Position numbers and translations under genes: made by a program. From NCBI GenBank assembly GCA_033961575.1, contig CM066732.1, positions 106,704,687 to 106,768,686 on the forward strand: a stretch of DNA of 64,000 bases, read 5' to 3'. The notes below the pieces were generated by a model. That model was not told the DNA's origin and ran no database searches. It saw only the letters and a program-made list of their open reading frames with translations. The DNA is from Aselliscus stoliczkanus (taxonomy: Eukaryota > Chordata > Mammalia > Chiroptera > Hipposideridae). Below, in pieces: positions 1-10,689 of this stretch. The stretch's first letter is position 1. Every line of letters starts with the position of its first letter.

Positions 1-505
1 TACAGCCACAAATGATTTTTTAATCCATCATCAATTTCTTAGAGATACTGGTAAAGTCCCATTACAAAATTTTGCGCAACAAAGCTGTTTCTATGTAGCA
101 GAGAATAGTTCAAAATTATACCACTTGATCCTCCAAAGTCACATGCAACCTTAAGGGTACATGAAATTCTAAAGATGAATTTTCTTTTCAGATGTCCCTG
201 CACATGCCAATTGCTCTGCATGTGGGAAGTCTGGTTATGTATTTTTGTGTGTGTTTTTCTTTCTGAAAGAACTTGACCAGACCAAACCATGCATAGCTCT
301 TGGTTCTTTTTCTTTTACATAGGAAGCACTTGTCCTTTACTGTCCCCTCCTTCTCTTGAAATATCTAGATCACTTTTAACATAAGGCTAAAAAGCACCAA
401 GTCTTACCCAAGTGGTAGGTTAGGGAGATGCCCAATGCACAGAATCAGTTGTCACCTAGGCTATGTTTAGAAATGTCATGTGCATATTTCCTGTTCAAAA
501 GAGAT
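1..505. other. Non-coding, no feature recognised
   Basis: AT-rich single-copy-looking sequence. I see no convincing exon, RNA gene or recognised repeat. Short open frames here lack splice context and family resemblance. Confidence 0.4.
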
Positions 506-509
506 TTCT

Positions 510-905
510 ACAATTCATTCTTTGAGCATCCATTCAGTAAGCATTATCTGTATGCTTTGTATGAAATTAGGTGAAATGAGCAAGGCAGAGGTCCTACCCT
601 TAAAGACCTCACAGTCTGCCAAAGAAAAAGGGTATACACAGACAATGCAATAGAATTTCACAAATGCTGTGATCGAAATAAACTCAGGATCTGTGGGACA
701 TTTAACTATGCTTGGGGTCAGACAAGCTTCTAAATGGATATGTGACATGCAGTGTGTCCTAAAGGATGAATAAGAATTATCTAAAAGGACTAGATGAAAA
801 AGGAAACTATAGGCAGAGGGAACAGTATGTGCAAGCACCTGAAGTAGAAGAGACTATGAAATGTTTAGGAAACTGCAATCAGTGGAACATGGAGCTGAAA
901 AATGG
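510..905 (-). repeat. LINE-2 remnant, antisense
   Basis: The order of blocks matches the antisense of an L2 3' region. A 'cattcagtaagcattatctg' type start is followed by a region equivalent to 'cctcacagtct', then 'ggcagagggaacagtatgtg'. The sequence is strongly diverged and not coding. Assignment is from pattern memory of L2, without alignment. Confidence 0.5.
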
Positions 906-929
906 GCAGTGTCTTCGTCCTAAAGGGCC

Positions 930-1850
930 TTTCATCCTATGAGCCCTGGGAAGACTACCAAATCTGGGAGTCACCCTTGATACACACATCATCACCTGTG
1001 TCTAAACCATCACCAAGTCTTAGTGATTTCACCTTCAAAGCATATCTCAAATACATCTGTTTCTTGCCATCTCTATCGTCATCAAGATACTATCAGCCAC
1101 GTAACAACAAGATTGCCTGTTCAAAGGTGGGCTATGCCCACCCACAACTAAAGATTGAACTCAGGACCTTGAGCCGAGCTGCCGCCCAGATGGCTCAGTG
1201 GACAGAGCGTGCGCTCTTAACAACAAGGCTGCCCCTTCGACTCCCTCATGGGATGGTGGTTATGCCCACCCACAACTAAGACTGAATTCAGCACTTTGAG
1301 CTGAGCTGCCACCTGAATGGCTCAGAGGATAGAGCGTGCACTCTTAACAACAAGGCTGCTGGTTCGACTGCCACATGGGACAGTGGCTACTCCCATCCAC
1401 AACTAAGTTTGAACACAGCACCTCAAATGTATTCTTAGTTCAGTGTTCATTTCTATGACATTGAAACTCAAGAACCTGGTTCTTCAAGTCTGGTAACAAT
1501 TCCAACTACCTAGAATGCTCTTCTACTCAATCTTCATCCAGTTCATTCCTACATATCCTTCAGGGTTCAATTTAAATCTCACTTTGAGGGGAGTCTTTAA
1601 TAACTCACAAATCTGAAGCATATTTCCCCTATATCTCTCCAAGTATCTAGCCTTTTTTTTTTCATAAAACAAAGCACAGTATGTAATCAGATATGTGTCT
1701 GTGTGAACATTTATTTAATATCTCTTTCCCTCAATAGCTCCAAGTGGGCAAGGCCTACTTCTTTTTTCTTCACAACTATATAACCAACATTTAACATAGT
1801 GCCTGATACAGAGTGGGTGTTCAGTAAATACTTGTGAATGAATGAATGAA
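930..1850 (+). repeat. LINE-2 remnant, sense, interrupted by a SINE segment
   Basis: The left part (about 930-1100) resembles the L2 RT 3' region ('gggagtcacccttgat', 'ccatctctatcgtcatca'). The right part (about 1440-1850) is the L2 3' UTR, with 'agaatgctcttc', 'gtgcctgatacagagtgggt' and the terminal 'aatgaatgaatga' repeats. A tRNA-like SINE segment lies between them. Ancient, no coding capacity. Confidence 0.55.
1101..1428 (+). repeat. Internal segment of a multimeric tRNA-derived SINE
   Basis: Three head-to-tail related modules, each with 'taacaacaag' (starting at 1103, 1218 and 1345) followed, in the second and third, by a B-box-like 'ttcgact' and a 'cccacccacaacta' block. A 'tggctcag..gatagagcgtgc' A-box-like half precedes the second and third. 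Spacings are 115 and 127 bp, essentially those of the antisense copy at 18179-18802. This copy lacks the head module, the C-rich tail and poly(A), and I see no clean target duplication. It sits inside an L2 remnant. Confidence 0.75.
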
Positions 1851-1990
1851 AAAGAAGACAAAAAAGGAAGGACAAAAACAGATCAACTACATTGATAAAC
1901 ACACTAGAGAAAATACCATATAGTCATTATGTTGTTCAAAAATGGGTTCTTGGTATCATCGCAGAAAATAATTCAAGAATGCACTGAATA

Positions 1991-2462
1991 GGGCTGGGCC
2001 GAGTGGCACGTTGGTTAGGAGCTGGCTTGGGACACCAGCTGTGAGCAGCGGCCCGGTTTGGATCCCATATATGAGGGCCAGTGACACTGCCCTCTACAGC
2101 TAAGATGGTAAACAACAGCTCCACCTAGTGGCCTCTATAGCTGAGATGGCCCACGACGGTGTGGTCTGCAGCCCCTGCTGCAATGGGCTGCCATAGGCTA
2201 CAGTGAGTGGCCGGCAGCCAGCGTGAGCGGCTGGCAGCTGGTGTAAGCTGCCAAGAGCTGCTGTGAGCAGCCATCCAGAGGCCGGCGACCCATCTGCCTC
2301 ACCCAGGAAGAGTTCAGTGACAATACCAACATGGCCAGTGAAGCAACGTCCTCCACAACTAGACTGAAGAACAAAAGGACAGCAACTAGTCTGTTCCCCT
2401 TCCCTGATTCCCCAATGCTTTTCCTCTCCCCCAATTCCCCAATAGAATCTTAAAAAAAAAAA
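1991..2462 (+). repeat. Long tRNA-derived SINE (family A, extended form)
   Basis: A tRNA-like head ('gccgagtggcac', B box 'gtttggatccc') is followed by a GC-rich body of short tandem units and a C-rich tail ending in an AATAGAATCTT-like signal and poly(A). It is flanked by a 16 bp duplication with one mismatch (aagaatgcactgaata at 1975-1990; aagaacgcactgaata at 2463-2478). Open frames of up to about 150 aa on the minus strand are by-products of the GC-rich body. Confidence 0.9.
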
Positions 2463-2478
2463 AAGAACGCACTGAATA

Positions 2479-2997
2479 AGCGAAACAAGCAGTGAATTTA
2501 TTAGAGAAGGACAGTACACTCTCAAGAAGGGAAAGTGGGTGGGCCTGGAGAAGAGCAACTGCTCCCAAGAACAAAGAAGCTTAGGAATTCATTACTTCTA
2601 AAATGAGTGCATGAAATATGTGCTATACGCATTTTTGGGTGGGTCTTCTTCTACCACTCCTTCCCATCGGGAAGAGGGATTTTTGTCCTTACTTGGCTCT
2701 TGTCAGAACCGCCATGGCAGCACAGGGGGGAGATTTTCCTTAACCACGATGCTAATAATATTATAATCCATTATAATTAGCTAAAGTTCTTCTTGAGGGA
2801 CAAAATGGAGTCCTGGATCTGCTCTCAGCCACTGAAATCTAACTCAGGCTTGTCTGGTGACTGTACTTTTTCTTAAGGATGATCTCATCTCCTCCCTCCT
2901 TTGTTTCCCTTCTTCCTTCTGTTCCTCCCCACCCCCCTACCCACAACCCACTGGGCCCTATTCTTTCTGCTACAGCAACAATCACAGGGTCATTTTC
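2479..2997. other. Non-coding, pyrimidine-rich in part
   Basis: No gene or repeat recognised. It contains a C/T-rich stretch near 2885-2945 and the left copy of the target duplication of the next SINE. Confidence 0.35.
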
Positions 2998-3104
2998 TTT
3001 TCTTTTTTAGAAGTCTGTGTCACTGGCCCTCATATGTGGGATCCAAACCGGGGCCGCTGGCATCCCAAGCCAGCGCTTAACCACCGCGCCACTCAGCCGG
3101 CCCC
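2998..3104 (-). repeat. Short SINE (family A, head only), antisense
   Basis: The reverse complement gives the tRNA-like head 'ggccggctgagtggcgcggt' with B box 'ggtttggatcccacatatga', ending 'gtgacac' and an A-rich tail. The 15 bp direct repeat cacagggtcattttc at 2983-2997 and 3105-3119 is perfect, which indicates LINE-mediated retroposition and a young insertion. Confidence 0.92.
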
Positions 3105-3136
3105 CACAGGGTCATTTTCAATTCTTCATTGGTTCT

Positions 3137-3290
3137 TCTCACTTTAACTTTTTTTAATCTTATTGAATTTATTGGGGTGACATTGGTTAATAAAACTATA
3201 TCAGTTTCAAGTGTAAAAATTCTATAATACATCACCTATATATTGCATTGTGTGTTCACCACCCGAAGTCAAATCTTCCATCAACACCTT
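3137..3290 (-). repeat. L1 3' end fragment, antisense
   Basis: Text such as 'tattggggtgacattggt' and 'tgtgtgttcaccaccc' matches the antisense 3' UTR of L1 lineages common in laurasiatherians. Short, non-coding. Confidence 0.6.
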
Positions 3291-4240
3291 TACTTTTTTT
3301 AACAGCTTAATTGAAATATAATTTACATGCTATACAATTCACCCATTTAAAATGTGTAATTCGACAGCTTTTTGTATAATCACAGAGCTGTGCAAACTTC
3401 ACTACAATCAATTTTAGAGCATAATCAAAACCCCAAAAAGAAACCTGCTATCCCTAATAGTCACTCCCAAATCCCTATTCTGAGCCCTAGGCAACCACTA
3501 ATCTGCTTTCTATGGTCTTTATAGATTGGCTTATTCTGGATATTTCATATAAATGGAATCATAAAATATGTGGTCCTCCATAACTGGCTTCTTTCACTTA
3601 GCATTAATATTTTCCAGGTTCATCCATGTTGTAGCATGTATAAGTATTTCATTTTTTTTACATGCCAAATAGTATTCCATACTAAATTTTATTCATCTAT
3701 TCATCAGTTAATGGACATTTGGGTTGTTTCCACTTTTTGGCTATTATGATTAATACTGCTATGAATATTATACAACTTTTGTGCAGACATAAGTTTTTAT
3801 TTTTCTTGAGTACATTCCTAGGAGTGAAACCACTTGTTCATATGATAACTCTGTGTTTAGGCTTTTGAGAACTGCCAGACCGTTTTCCAAAGTGAGTGCC
3901 CCCTCTTACAATCCTACCTGCAAGGAGGAGGGTTCTGATTTCTCCACAACCTCACCAGCACTTGTTGTAATCTTTTTTTTTTAATTTTTTTTTTTTTGTT
4001 TTGAGGGCAGTGTCACTGGCCCTCATATACAGGACTGAACCGGGGCCACTGGCTTCCCAAGCCAGCGCTTAACCCCAGCGCCACTTGGTGGCCCAATCTG
4101 TCTTTTTTTTTTATCCTACCCACTTTAGAGGGAAGTAATATCTCACTGTGGTTTTTATTTGCATTTCACTGATGCTAATGGTACCGAGCATCTTTTCATG
4201 TGCTGATTAGCTGTTTGTATATCCTCCTCACACTTACTTG
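3291..4240 (-). repeat. L1M 3' UTR and ORF2 end, antisense, with nested SINE
   Basis: The L1 3' UTR block ('caattcacccatttaaaatg', 'gagctgtgcaaacttcac') is followed by the antisense ORF2 end ('ggttcatccatgttgtagca', 'ggacatttgggttgtttcca', 'gcatcttttcatgtgctgat'). A SINE at about 3974-4094 splits the L1. Many stops and indels make it inactive. Confidence 0.85.
3974..4094 (-). repeat. Short SINE (family A), antisense, nested in L1
   Basis: The reverse complement begins 'gggccaccaagtggcgctgg' and ends 'gtgtcactg..' before an A-rich tail, seen here as T runs at 3972-4000. It interrupts the L1 text between 'cacttgttgtaatct' and 'aatctgtctttt', with an imperfect repeat of aatct at the junctions. 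Confidence 0.8.
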
Positions 4241-4567
4241 CAAAAGTCCCAAACCCTGGTAAATAGACTATATTAAAGTGTACCCATACCCTTCATAATA
4301 TGTATATAATTATAACACTTGTGTTGCATTGCTATTGACTAGCTGACAAAGTGTTACATTTTGTAAACATATAATCAAATATATATTGATTTCAATTCTG
4401 TCATTTTATTTTCCTACTTGGAAATCACAAGAACATCTTTTCAGCAGCTGTCCAACATTGCTATGGGTCACACCTATGGTTCTTCCCCACCCCCCTCGCC
4501 TTAGAAGTTTATTTTTATTTATTTACTTATTTACTTATTTGTTTATCTCAGATATGGTTGACATTTA

Positions 4568-5166
4568 TGGATGGAAAGGGGGCCACATATTAAACCTGAC
4601 AAGCTCAGGAGACTGAAAAATCACCACATAAGATGGCGTGAGCATAAAAAATTTCATAACTAAGTGGGCCATGGCGGGAAGTCACATCTTTGGCCAAAGG
4701 CTCTGCTCATAAAGTTAACCTGTGCCTTTGTGTGGGCCTGTCTATTGTCCTTTTGCACCTAAAAGGACATCCTTGGAATGTCAGTAAACCCTTTTCCCAG
4801 ACCAGAGCAGGAAACTACAGAATCCCTCATTATTATTATTCTCCCTTGATTAAAAATCTCTATGTGAACTATGGGATTAACTATCCAGTACCCACCTATG
4901 TGAAAGAAGTACCTGTCTCTCCAATTCACTTGTATCCAATCCCAGAGATTTCTGCACTTTACTTTCTCCCACCCCCTTAATCTGTCACCAATGGATTTCA
5001 TGTAACCTTCCTCCTTTAATTCTATATATAAAATAAACTGCAAACTGCTATTTCGCTGGAGCATTTTCTCAATCCGTTGATATTTTGCTTCCAGGCAATT
5101 GTTGTCAGTTCAGCTCAAATAAATTCTTTTAAGCTTTCTCTTAGGCTGGACGTTTTTCATCAACAA
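4568..5166 (+). mobile_element. Probable solo LTR inserted in an L1 3' end
   Basis: A ~599 bp segment is bracketed by the 5 bp repeat attta (4563-4567 and 5167-5171). The L1 3' text is broken exactly here: '...atggttgacattta' on the left and 'atattatattatattagttt' on the right. Inside are a TATA-like 'ctatatataaaata' near 5021 and AATAAA-type sites at 5033 and 5119 close to the 3' end, as in an LTR with U3-R-U5 order. No internal retroviral genes are present. The family is not identified, and the 3' terminus is not a clean CA. Confidence 0.6.
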
Positions 5167-5345
5167 ATTTAATATTATATTATATTAGTTTCAGGTGTAC
5201 AACAGCATAGTGGTTAGATATTTATATAATTTATGCAGTGATTCTTCGCATTAGTCTAGTACCCACCAGGCATTATACGTATGCGTAGTTGTTGCAGCAT
5301 TATTGACTATATTGTCTATGCTGTAGTTTACATTAGCCCCAGTAA
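5167..5345 (-). repeat. L1 3' UTR fragment, antisense
   Basis: 'ttagtttcaggtgtacaaca', 'gtctagtacccaccagg' and 'ttattgactatattgtctat' are the antisense of the L1 3' end seen in sense at 6960-7125. Its continuation lies left of the LTR-like insertion at about 4545-4567. Confidence 0.75.
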
Positions 5346-5926
5346 AACAGGCCTACTGGTATTTTGCAGAAGTTAATAAGAAAAGAAAAGCGGTACGGTA
5401 TTGCCTGAAGGGCTTCTGAGAGCACACAGGAAGAATAATCCAGGCCAAATCAGAGCTATTGCCTTAGCATTATCCTTTCTAGTTTATTTCCAGTTCTGTA
5501 GGAGGAGAGACTGAAAATTAATTTCAAAACTCATTATATAACCATTTCAATTTGTTGAAGATCTGTACATTTTGTAACTTTTAAGTTTTCATTTCACCAT
5601 GTTAATTTATTAATCTTCAAAAAATTATTTTGTTGTCTTCCTAACACTCCTACTTTAAAAATCCCTTCCAAAATATTGGAATTCACTCCATGCCTCTGAG
5701 CACCATGTTACACATCGTATATTCATTAACTCATTTAACATCAAAGATGGCTGTACTTGATCAATACCAATTCTAACTGCTGGCTGCAAGTCTGTTTTTC
5801 AGGGTTAACAAGGGCAAATAAATAAGTCAGTTAAGACTTGAGAAATATGATTCATCCAGACTTACCTGGGTGCCTAAAATGTTACCCTATGATAGATACA
5901 TAGGTAGACACATGGATGGATGGATG

Positions 5927-5975
<49 letters not shown>

Positions 5976-6383
5976 GTAGTTATGGATTTGGGAGTATAAA
6001 TTATGCCCAGAGGTTCAGGAAAACCCTTTTCCCATTTTAAAGGTCTCTAGACCCAGCAGTGCATTCTGCTCGCCCAGCTAAAGAGAGCTATTGAGTACCA
6101 GTAAGAGACAAAGTGCCTCATCAATTAACAAAAGGCAAAAGGAATAGGAATCCCAGGTGTTCACAATTTCAGCAAAAACAAAGATTTAGTAAGCCTACAG
6201 GTATCTTAAAAAGACTCAGATAAACTGAGATTCAGGAAGCAAGCTGGTGACATTGAAGGCTCCAGAATTTTCCACCTCCCATGAACTCACTGAATGTACA
6301 GCTACACATGAAGCAATTCCCTCTAAGAGAAATCCAGAAACTAGTTGAGTGACTCCGATGCCTGGAGTGACTGAGAAAATACA
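5346..6383. other. Non-coding with a GATA microsatellite
   Basis: No gene recognised. At 5912-5975 a short ATGG array passes into a near-perfect (GATA)n array of about 12 units. The rest looks unique or too diverged to assign. Confidence 0.45.
5912..5975. repeat. (ATGG)n-(GATA)n microsatellite
   Basis: A compound tetranucleotide array with three ATGG units followed by about 12 GATA units and only a terminal GGTA interruption. Likely polymorphic in length. Confidence 0.95.
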
Positions 6384-6890
6384 TATATTGAGACACACTC
6401 TTGCCATAACCTCCTGTCCCAGCACAGTGCCCTACAGTGAGGAGGGAATCCCTAGTTCCCAGCTTCTCTCCCTGAGAAGCAAAGGTTTGGACTACAACTG
6501 GCGCCCTATCTTTTAAGGCTCCTGCACAAGAGATGGGCCCCCAAATCAGCTAGCTCGGAAAACCAGGGGAGCTTGCATTCATGAGTCCCACAGGACTATA
6601 GCAAAGAAGCAGTTCTTAACAAGTACACAAGCACTTGCCTTGCCTGTGCCCCCGTGGCTCAACACTGGAGTAGCAGCGGAAAGCAGGCAAAAACAGCCAT
6701 CTCCCAGCCTTTCCCGGAAGGAGCTTGACTTCTTACTTTACAAGCTGCGGCCGGCCGGAGGGTCAAGCTTCTCATTAGCGCTCACCTAGGTGCAGCTGCA
6801 ACCCTACTGGAAGCACTTCCCTTGCCTTTTACCTCAGGCTTTCTCCAACAGTAAAACCAAATCACCAGCATTTTCCTGGAATAAGCTTGT
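6384..6890. repeat. Unassigned repeat-like block with a second partial copy at 7340
   Basis: The block 'tgagacacactcttgccata...' and the following 'agtgaggagggaatcccta' recur in altered form at 7340-7440 ('tgagacacactctcaccata', 'agtcaggaggaaaccccc'). The rest (6480-6890) is moderately GC-rich with a 'gcggccggccgg' core. It is possibly an L1 5' UTR or LTR relic and I cannot assign it. Confidence 0.4.
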
Positions 6891-6904
6891 CCACACATCT
6901 AGTA

Positions 6905-7140
6905 TCCCAACTTTTTTTAGTACAATTTGCCAGTTATAAAATAAGTCACTGGGATGTGAATAAAGTACAGCATAAGGAATATAGACAATAATATTGTAAT
7001 CACTATGTATGGTGTCAGGTGGGTACTAGACTTATTGGAGTATCACTTTGTAAGATATATAAATGTCTAACCACTATGCTGTATGCCTAAAACTAATATA
7101 ATGTTGTATGTCAACTGTAACTGAAAAAAGTTTTTAAAGA
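6905..7140 (+). repeat. L1 3' UTR end, sense
   Basis: 'gtcactgggatgtgaataaa', 'gggtactagacttattggag' and 'tgtcaactgtaactgaaaaa' form a typical L1 3' terminus in sense orientation ending in an A-rich stretch. Confidence 0.8.
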
Positions 7141-7700
7141 TCTATTTAATGGCATCCTCCACACCGCTCTGCATCTTGCTTTTTAATGGTAGAGATATTT
7201 CTACATTAGCACAAATGTATTTACATCTTTCTCTTTGGTAGTGACATAATATTCTATAGTATGAATCAATCATAACTTATCTAATCAATCTCCAATTGAT
7301 AGATGTATTTCGGTATTGCTATTAGAAACATTGAAAAGGCTGAGACACACTCTCACCATAACCTCATCCCCCCACCCCACCCCCACAATGCCCTGCAGTC
7401 AGGAGGAAACCCCCAACTCCCTGCATCTTCCTGCGTACAACGGGTGCCCCAACTTTCTTTGTACATAACTTCTTTGAACACTTACTTGGGATAAATTTCT
7501 AAATGTGGAATTACTAGGTCAAGGGATATGGGTATATTCTGAGTTTTGTTAGATAGCATCCAATATGGTCATACCCATTTTTCTCTCAGCTTGAGGTTCA
7601 CAGTTTCTTCACTCAGCAACACTGGATATTTTAAAATGTCTAAATGTTGGCAATCAGGTAGGCATCTCCTTGTTTTGATTTGCATATCCTTATAAATAAT
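7141..7700 (-). repeat. L1 ORF2 3' region, antisense, interrupted
   Basis: Antisense ORF2-end patterns: 'ctctttggtagtgacataat', 'ggaattactaggtcaaggg', 'cttgttttgatttgcatatc'. The middle (about 7340-7445) is the block shared with 6384-6480. Degenerate and non-coding. Confidence 0.65.
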
Positions 7701-8439
7701 AATAAAAATTTTTATATTTGTATAATCCATTCATATTTTTCTATGAACTGCCTATTCCTTTTCTTAGCCCAGGTTTCTACTAGGCTATTAGTTTTTTCCT
7801 TGTTAAATCATCTAGTGCTGCTTTGGTTTGAAATGACTATTAGAGAAAATATCTTTTCTTTCTCAAGAAACACATAAGCCACTTGAGAGAGTAAGCTTTT
7901 CCCTATGAATTTATAAAACCTAGATTTCTTTTTAAGTCATATATTCTGTTTTTACCACTACAAGAAAGGCCACAAAAGAAATCTCATACTTTTATATTTA
8001 TGGGGTTACCATTGCAAATTCTATAAACCTGACCAGAGTAAGGAAAAACTTTCAGCTCTTATCAGGCAAATATTTAATATTAAAGTGTTAGAGACTTCCT
8101 TGATTTTTTCACTGCCTCTTTATTTCCCTGTTCCCTATTTTTTTTTCTAAAAAGAGTCTCCTTCTTCACGTCTCCTGTAATTGACCTTCCTTTTTATTTG
8201 ATCATTCAGTCAAATAAATTCTTGACCATCAAGGAGTTCTTGGCTTAAGGCACATACTCCATAAATATTTAGGGGATTGTTGAACCAACTTATGGAAAAT
8301 ACCGGGCCTCCTTCAGAATGTCCCTTTATTCACAAGTCTGCTACTCTGGGCAAGAACTAACAAGGTCAAGGGATGCTCCCCCATTTCCTGAAAATACAAT
8401 CATGGACCCATCCCTATTTTACCCTCATTATACGAGTAT
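7701..8439. other. Non-coding, no feature recognised
   Basis: AT-rich, no convincing exon or repeat. A pyrimidine-rich stretch at about 8098-8160 is unremarkable. Confidence 0.35.
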
Positions 8440-8632
8440 ACGATACAAATCCTTCAGTGGCATCCATGACATTTTGTTACACTTAGTTTGCATGACATTT
8501 ACATATCTATCTATCATACCAGACTGGAAGCCCTCTGAAACCAAGCTGTGTCTAATTCATATCTATATTACTACCCAGCATAGATCCTAGCTCATGGTAA
8601 GGCCTCAGTAAATATATTGAATAAACAAAGAA
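8440..8632 (+). repeat. LINE-2 3' end, sense
   Basis: 'ccttcagtggcatcca' early, 'actggaagccctctgaaacc' in the middle and 'ctcagtaaatatattgaata' at the end follow the order of the L2 3' UTR. Confidence 0.6.
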
Positions 8633-9879
8633 ATGCAGTTGTATTAGCTATGCACTTATTACAAGTTAACACAATACTTGAGTCAACCCTCCCCCACTCA
8701 CTTCGTTTTAGGAGTATTTCCCAATAGGCCCCTTCCCCCAAAAGCAGAAAGATGATCACGTCTTTCTGAAGATAATCAGGAAAAGGTTTGGAGCCTAATC
8801 GACCATTGTCAGATCCCCTTCAGTGATTATTACAAACTCAATTACAAAAACATTTTTGAAAACATGCTTGAAACAGGCTTGAGACATTACACAAAGCAAT
8901 TTAAAATATTTAATAAGATGCTGAACTCTTCTCAAAGAGAAACTGTTCTCTTTCCCTGGTTAGATATTGTGTTGTCTTTCTTCAGCCCAAAAGCGGTAGC
9001 TGATTATATGAAAAATACATACATAACTAAACGTGAAAGCTGTTAGTAACTTGGATACCAGAAGCTAGGCTGCCTTGAGCACATCTGTGCTGGGGTTTCT
9101 ATCTCCTCGCTTCCTGAGATGGTGTGATTTGTGCTTTCTGGTAGAGCATCCTCCAGCCAGCAGGGCTTCAGTATGCAGCCAGGCAGTAGGGAGAGAAGCC
9201 TCCCAGGGATGCAGGAGCAGCCTTTCTTCCCAGCTTGAAGTTTCTTAATGGAATTCTACAATGCCAAATAGGTTTTTGCTGAACTCTGAAGTGAAACTTG
9301 TCACAACACACTGTTTAGACTGTCAGCTCAGCTTGAGTTCCTAGGAGAAATAATAATTGAGTAGGGGCTAAGAGACTTAAGGGGAACCAGCCCATGCCTG
9401 AAGGTGTATGACTGTGAATAAGAAGTAGCCTGGAGTCACAGAGCTAGAGAGGAACATCTCAAAAATAGGGTACCTGGATCAGATGAGGAAACTGAAGCCC
9501 AGAGAGGTGCCAGATTTCTCTGGGTGGAAGTGTGAATGGTAACTACGAAAATGGAGCTGGTGAATATTGATCACTCTTTACAAAAGTTTGGTGGTGAAAG
9601 GAAAGAAGGCAGTAGTAGCCTCTAAATCCATCATGACATGGCAATGATTGGTGTCACTGGGTCTCACCATTGGAGAAAATGACCAATTTGGGATTATTTG
9701 GAGTCATAGCTCATGACACTGACTGGTAAAAGGGTGATGATGTAATGAGTTACAGAAAATCAACTATTTTAAAAAGCAAGAAAGATACTATTTGATTGCA
9801 CATCTTTACACATACAAATTCATTCAGACTTTATCTTTTGGGACCTAAGATAATTAGCTCCTGTATAATCTGTAGGAAA
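8633..9879. other. Non-coding; small MIR core only
   Basis: Mostly unassigned sequence. 'gatgaggaaactgaagccca' near 9483-9530 is an antisense MIR core. A moderately GC-rich patch at 9060-9240 has no usable frame or splice sites that I can defend. Confidence 0.4.
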
Positions 9880-10161
9880 CAGAATAAGGGAGCTCCAAAG
9901 ATGTTTGCATCGTAATCCCCAAAACCTGTGAGTATATCAATTTACATGGCAAAAGAAACTTTGCAGATGTGATTATATTAAGAACCTTAAGATAGGGAGA
10001 GTATCCTGGTTTATCCAGGTTTGCCTAATGTAATTATAAGTATCCTGATACAAGAGAGGCAGGAGGGTCAGAATGAGAGGAGATATGATGATGGAAGCAG
10101 AGATTAGAATGTGAAAGAAGAGTCATGAGCCAAAGAACTCAGGCAGCCTATAGAAGCTGGA

Positions 10162-10237
<76 letters not shown>

Positions 10238-10415
10238 TTATTTTTTAATAAAATAAAAAAAAATGAAAAGATTCTCCACTAGAGCTACTAGAAGGAGCAT
10301 AGTTCTTTTGCACTCTGCATTTCTGACCTCCAAACTGTAAAATAAGTTTACGTTGTTTCAAGCTTCTACATTTGAGGTGGTTTGTTACAGCAGCACTAGG
10401 AAACTAATACAGAAT
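9880..10415 (+). mobile_element. MaLR-type (MLT1-like) solo LTR with an expanded TA array
   Basis: The text 'aaagatgtttgcatcgtaat', 'ttacatggcaaaagaaactt', 'tagaagctggaaaagg' and the end 'ggtttgttacagcagcacta..aaactaatac' is the plan of an MLT1-like LTR. The same family recurs at 63570-64000. A (TA)n run of about 67 bp lies at 10167-10233, directly after 'gctggaaaagg'. Confidence 0.75.
10167..10233. repeat. (TA)n microsatellite
   Basis: A pure alternating TA tract of about 33 units followed by an A/T-rich transition. Self-complementary and prone to cruciform formation and length error. Confidence 0.95.
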
Positions 10416-10689
10416 ATAAAATGGATTATGAAATTAGATTAACTTGCACATTTCCTGAACTTTAGCCCTGAATCAATGGGAATAAGTATTAATATAGTAC
10501 TGTGATCTGACCACCATCATTTCCCAACCCAGCCATGGTCTTCCACAACTCTTCATGTGCTCATTCTGTTTCCTGGTTCTACTATTCCCTTTCCCTTTTC
10601 CACCTGTCATATTCTCATTCATCCTTCAAAGCAATTCAAATGTTACTACCTTGTCTTCACAAGGATAAATATTAATCCAATCCCCAGTT

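Noticed and set aside
902..1279. 125 aa plus-strand open frame
   Set aside because: It spans an L2 remnant and the multimeric SINE segment, so it is a chance join of two repeats.
1101..1428. Functional tRNA genes suggested by B-box-like motifs
   Set aside because: The modules do not fold into a complete cloverleaf by eye and repeat as parts of a SINE.
2100..2558. 152 aa minus-strand open frame
   Set aside because: Antisense reading through a long SINE and its A tail. No start context or family.
5927..5975. Regularly spaced short repeats considered as a CRISPR array
   Set aside because: A pure GATA tetranucleotide microsatellite with no spacers, in a mammalian genome.
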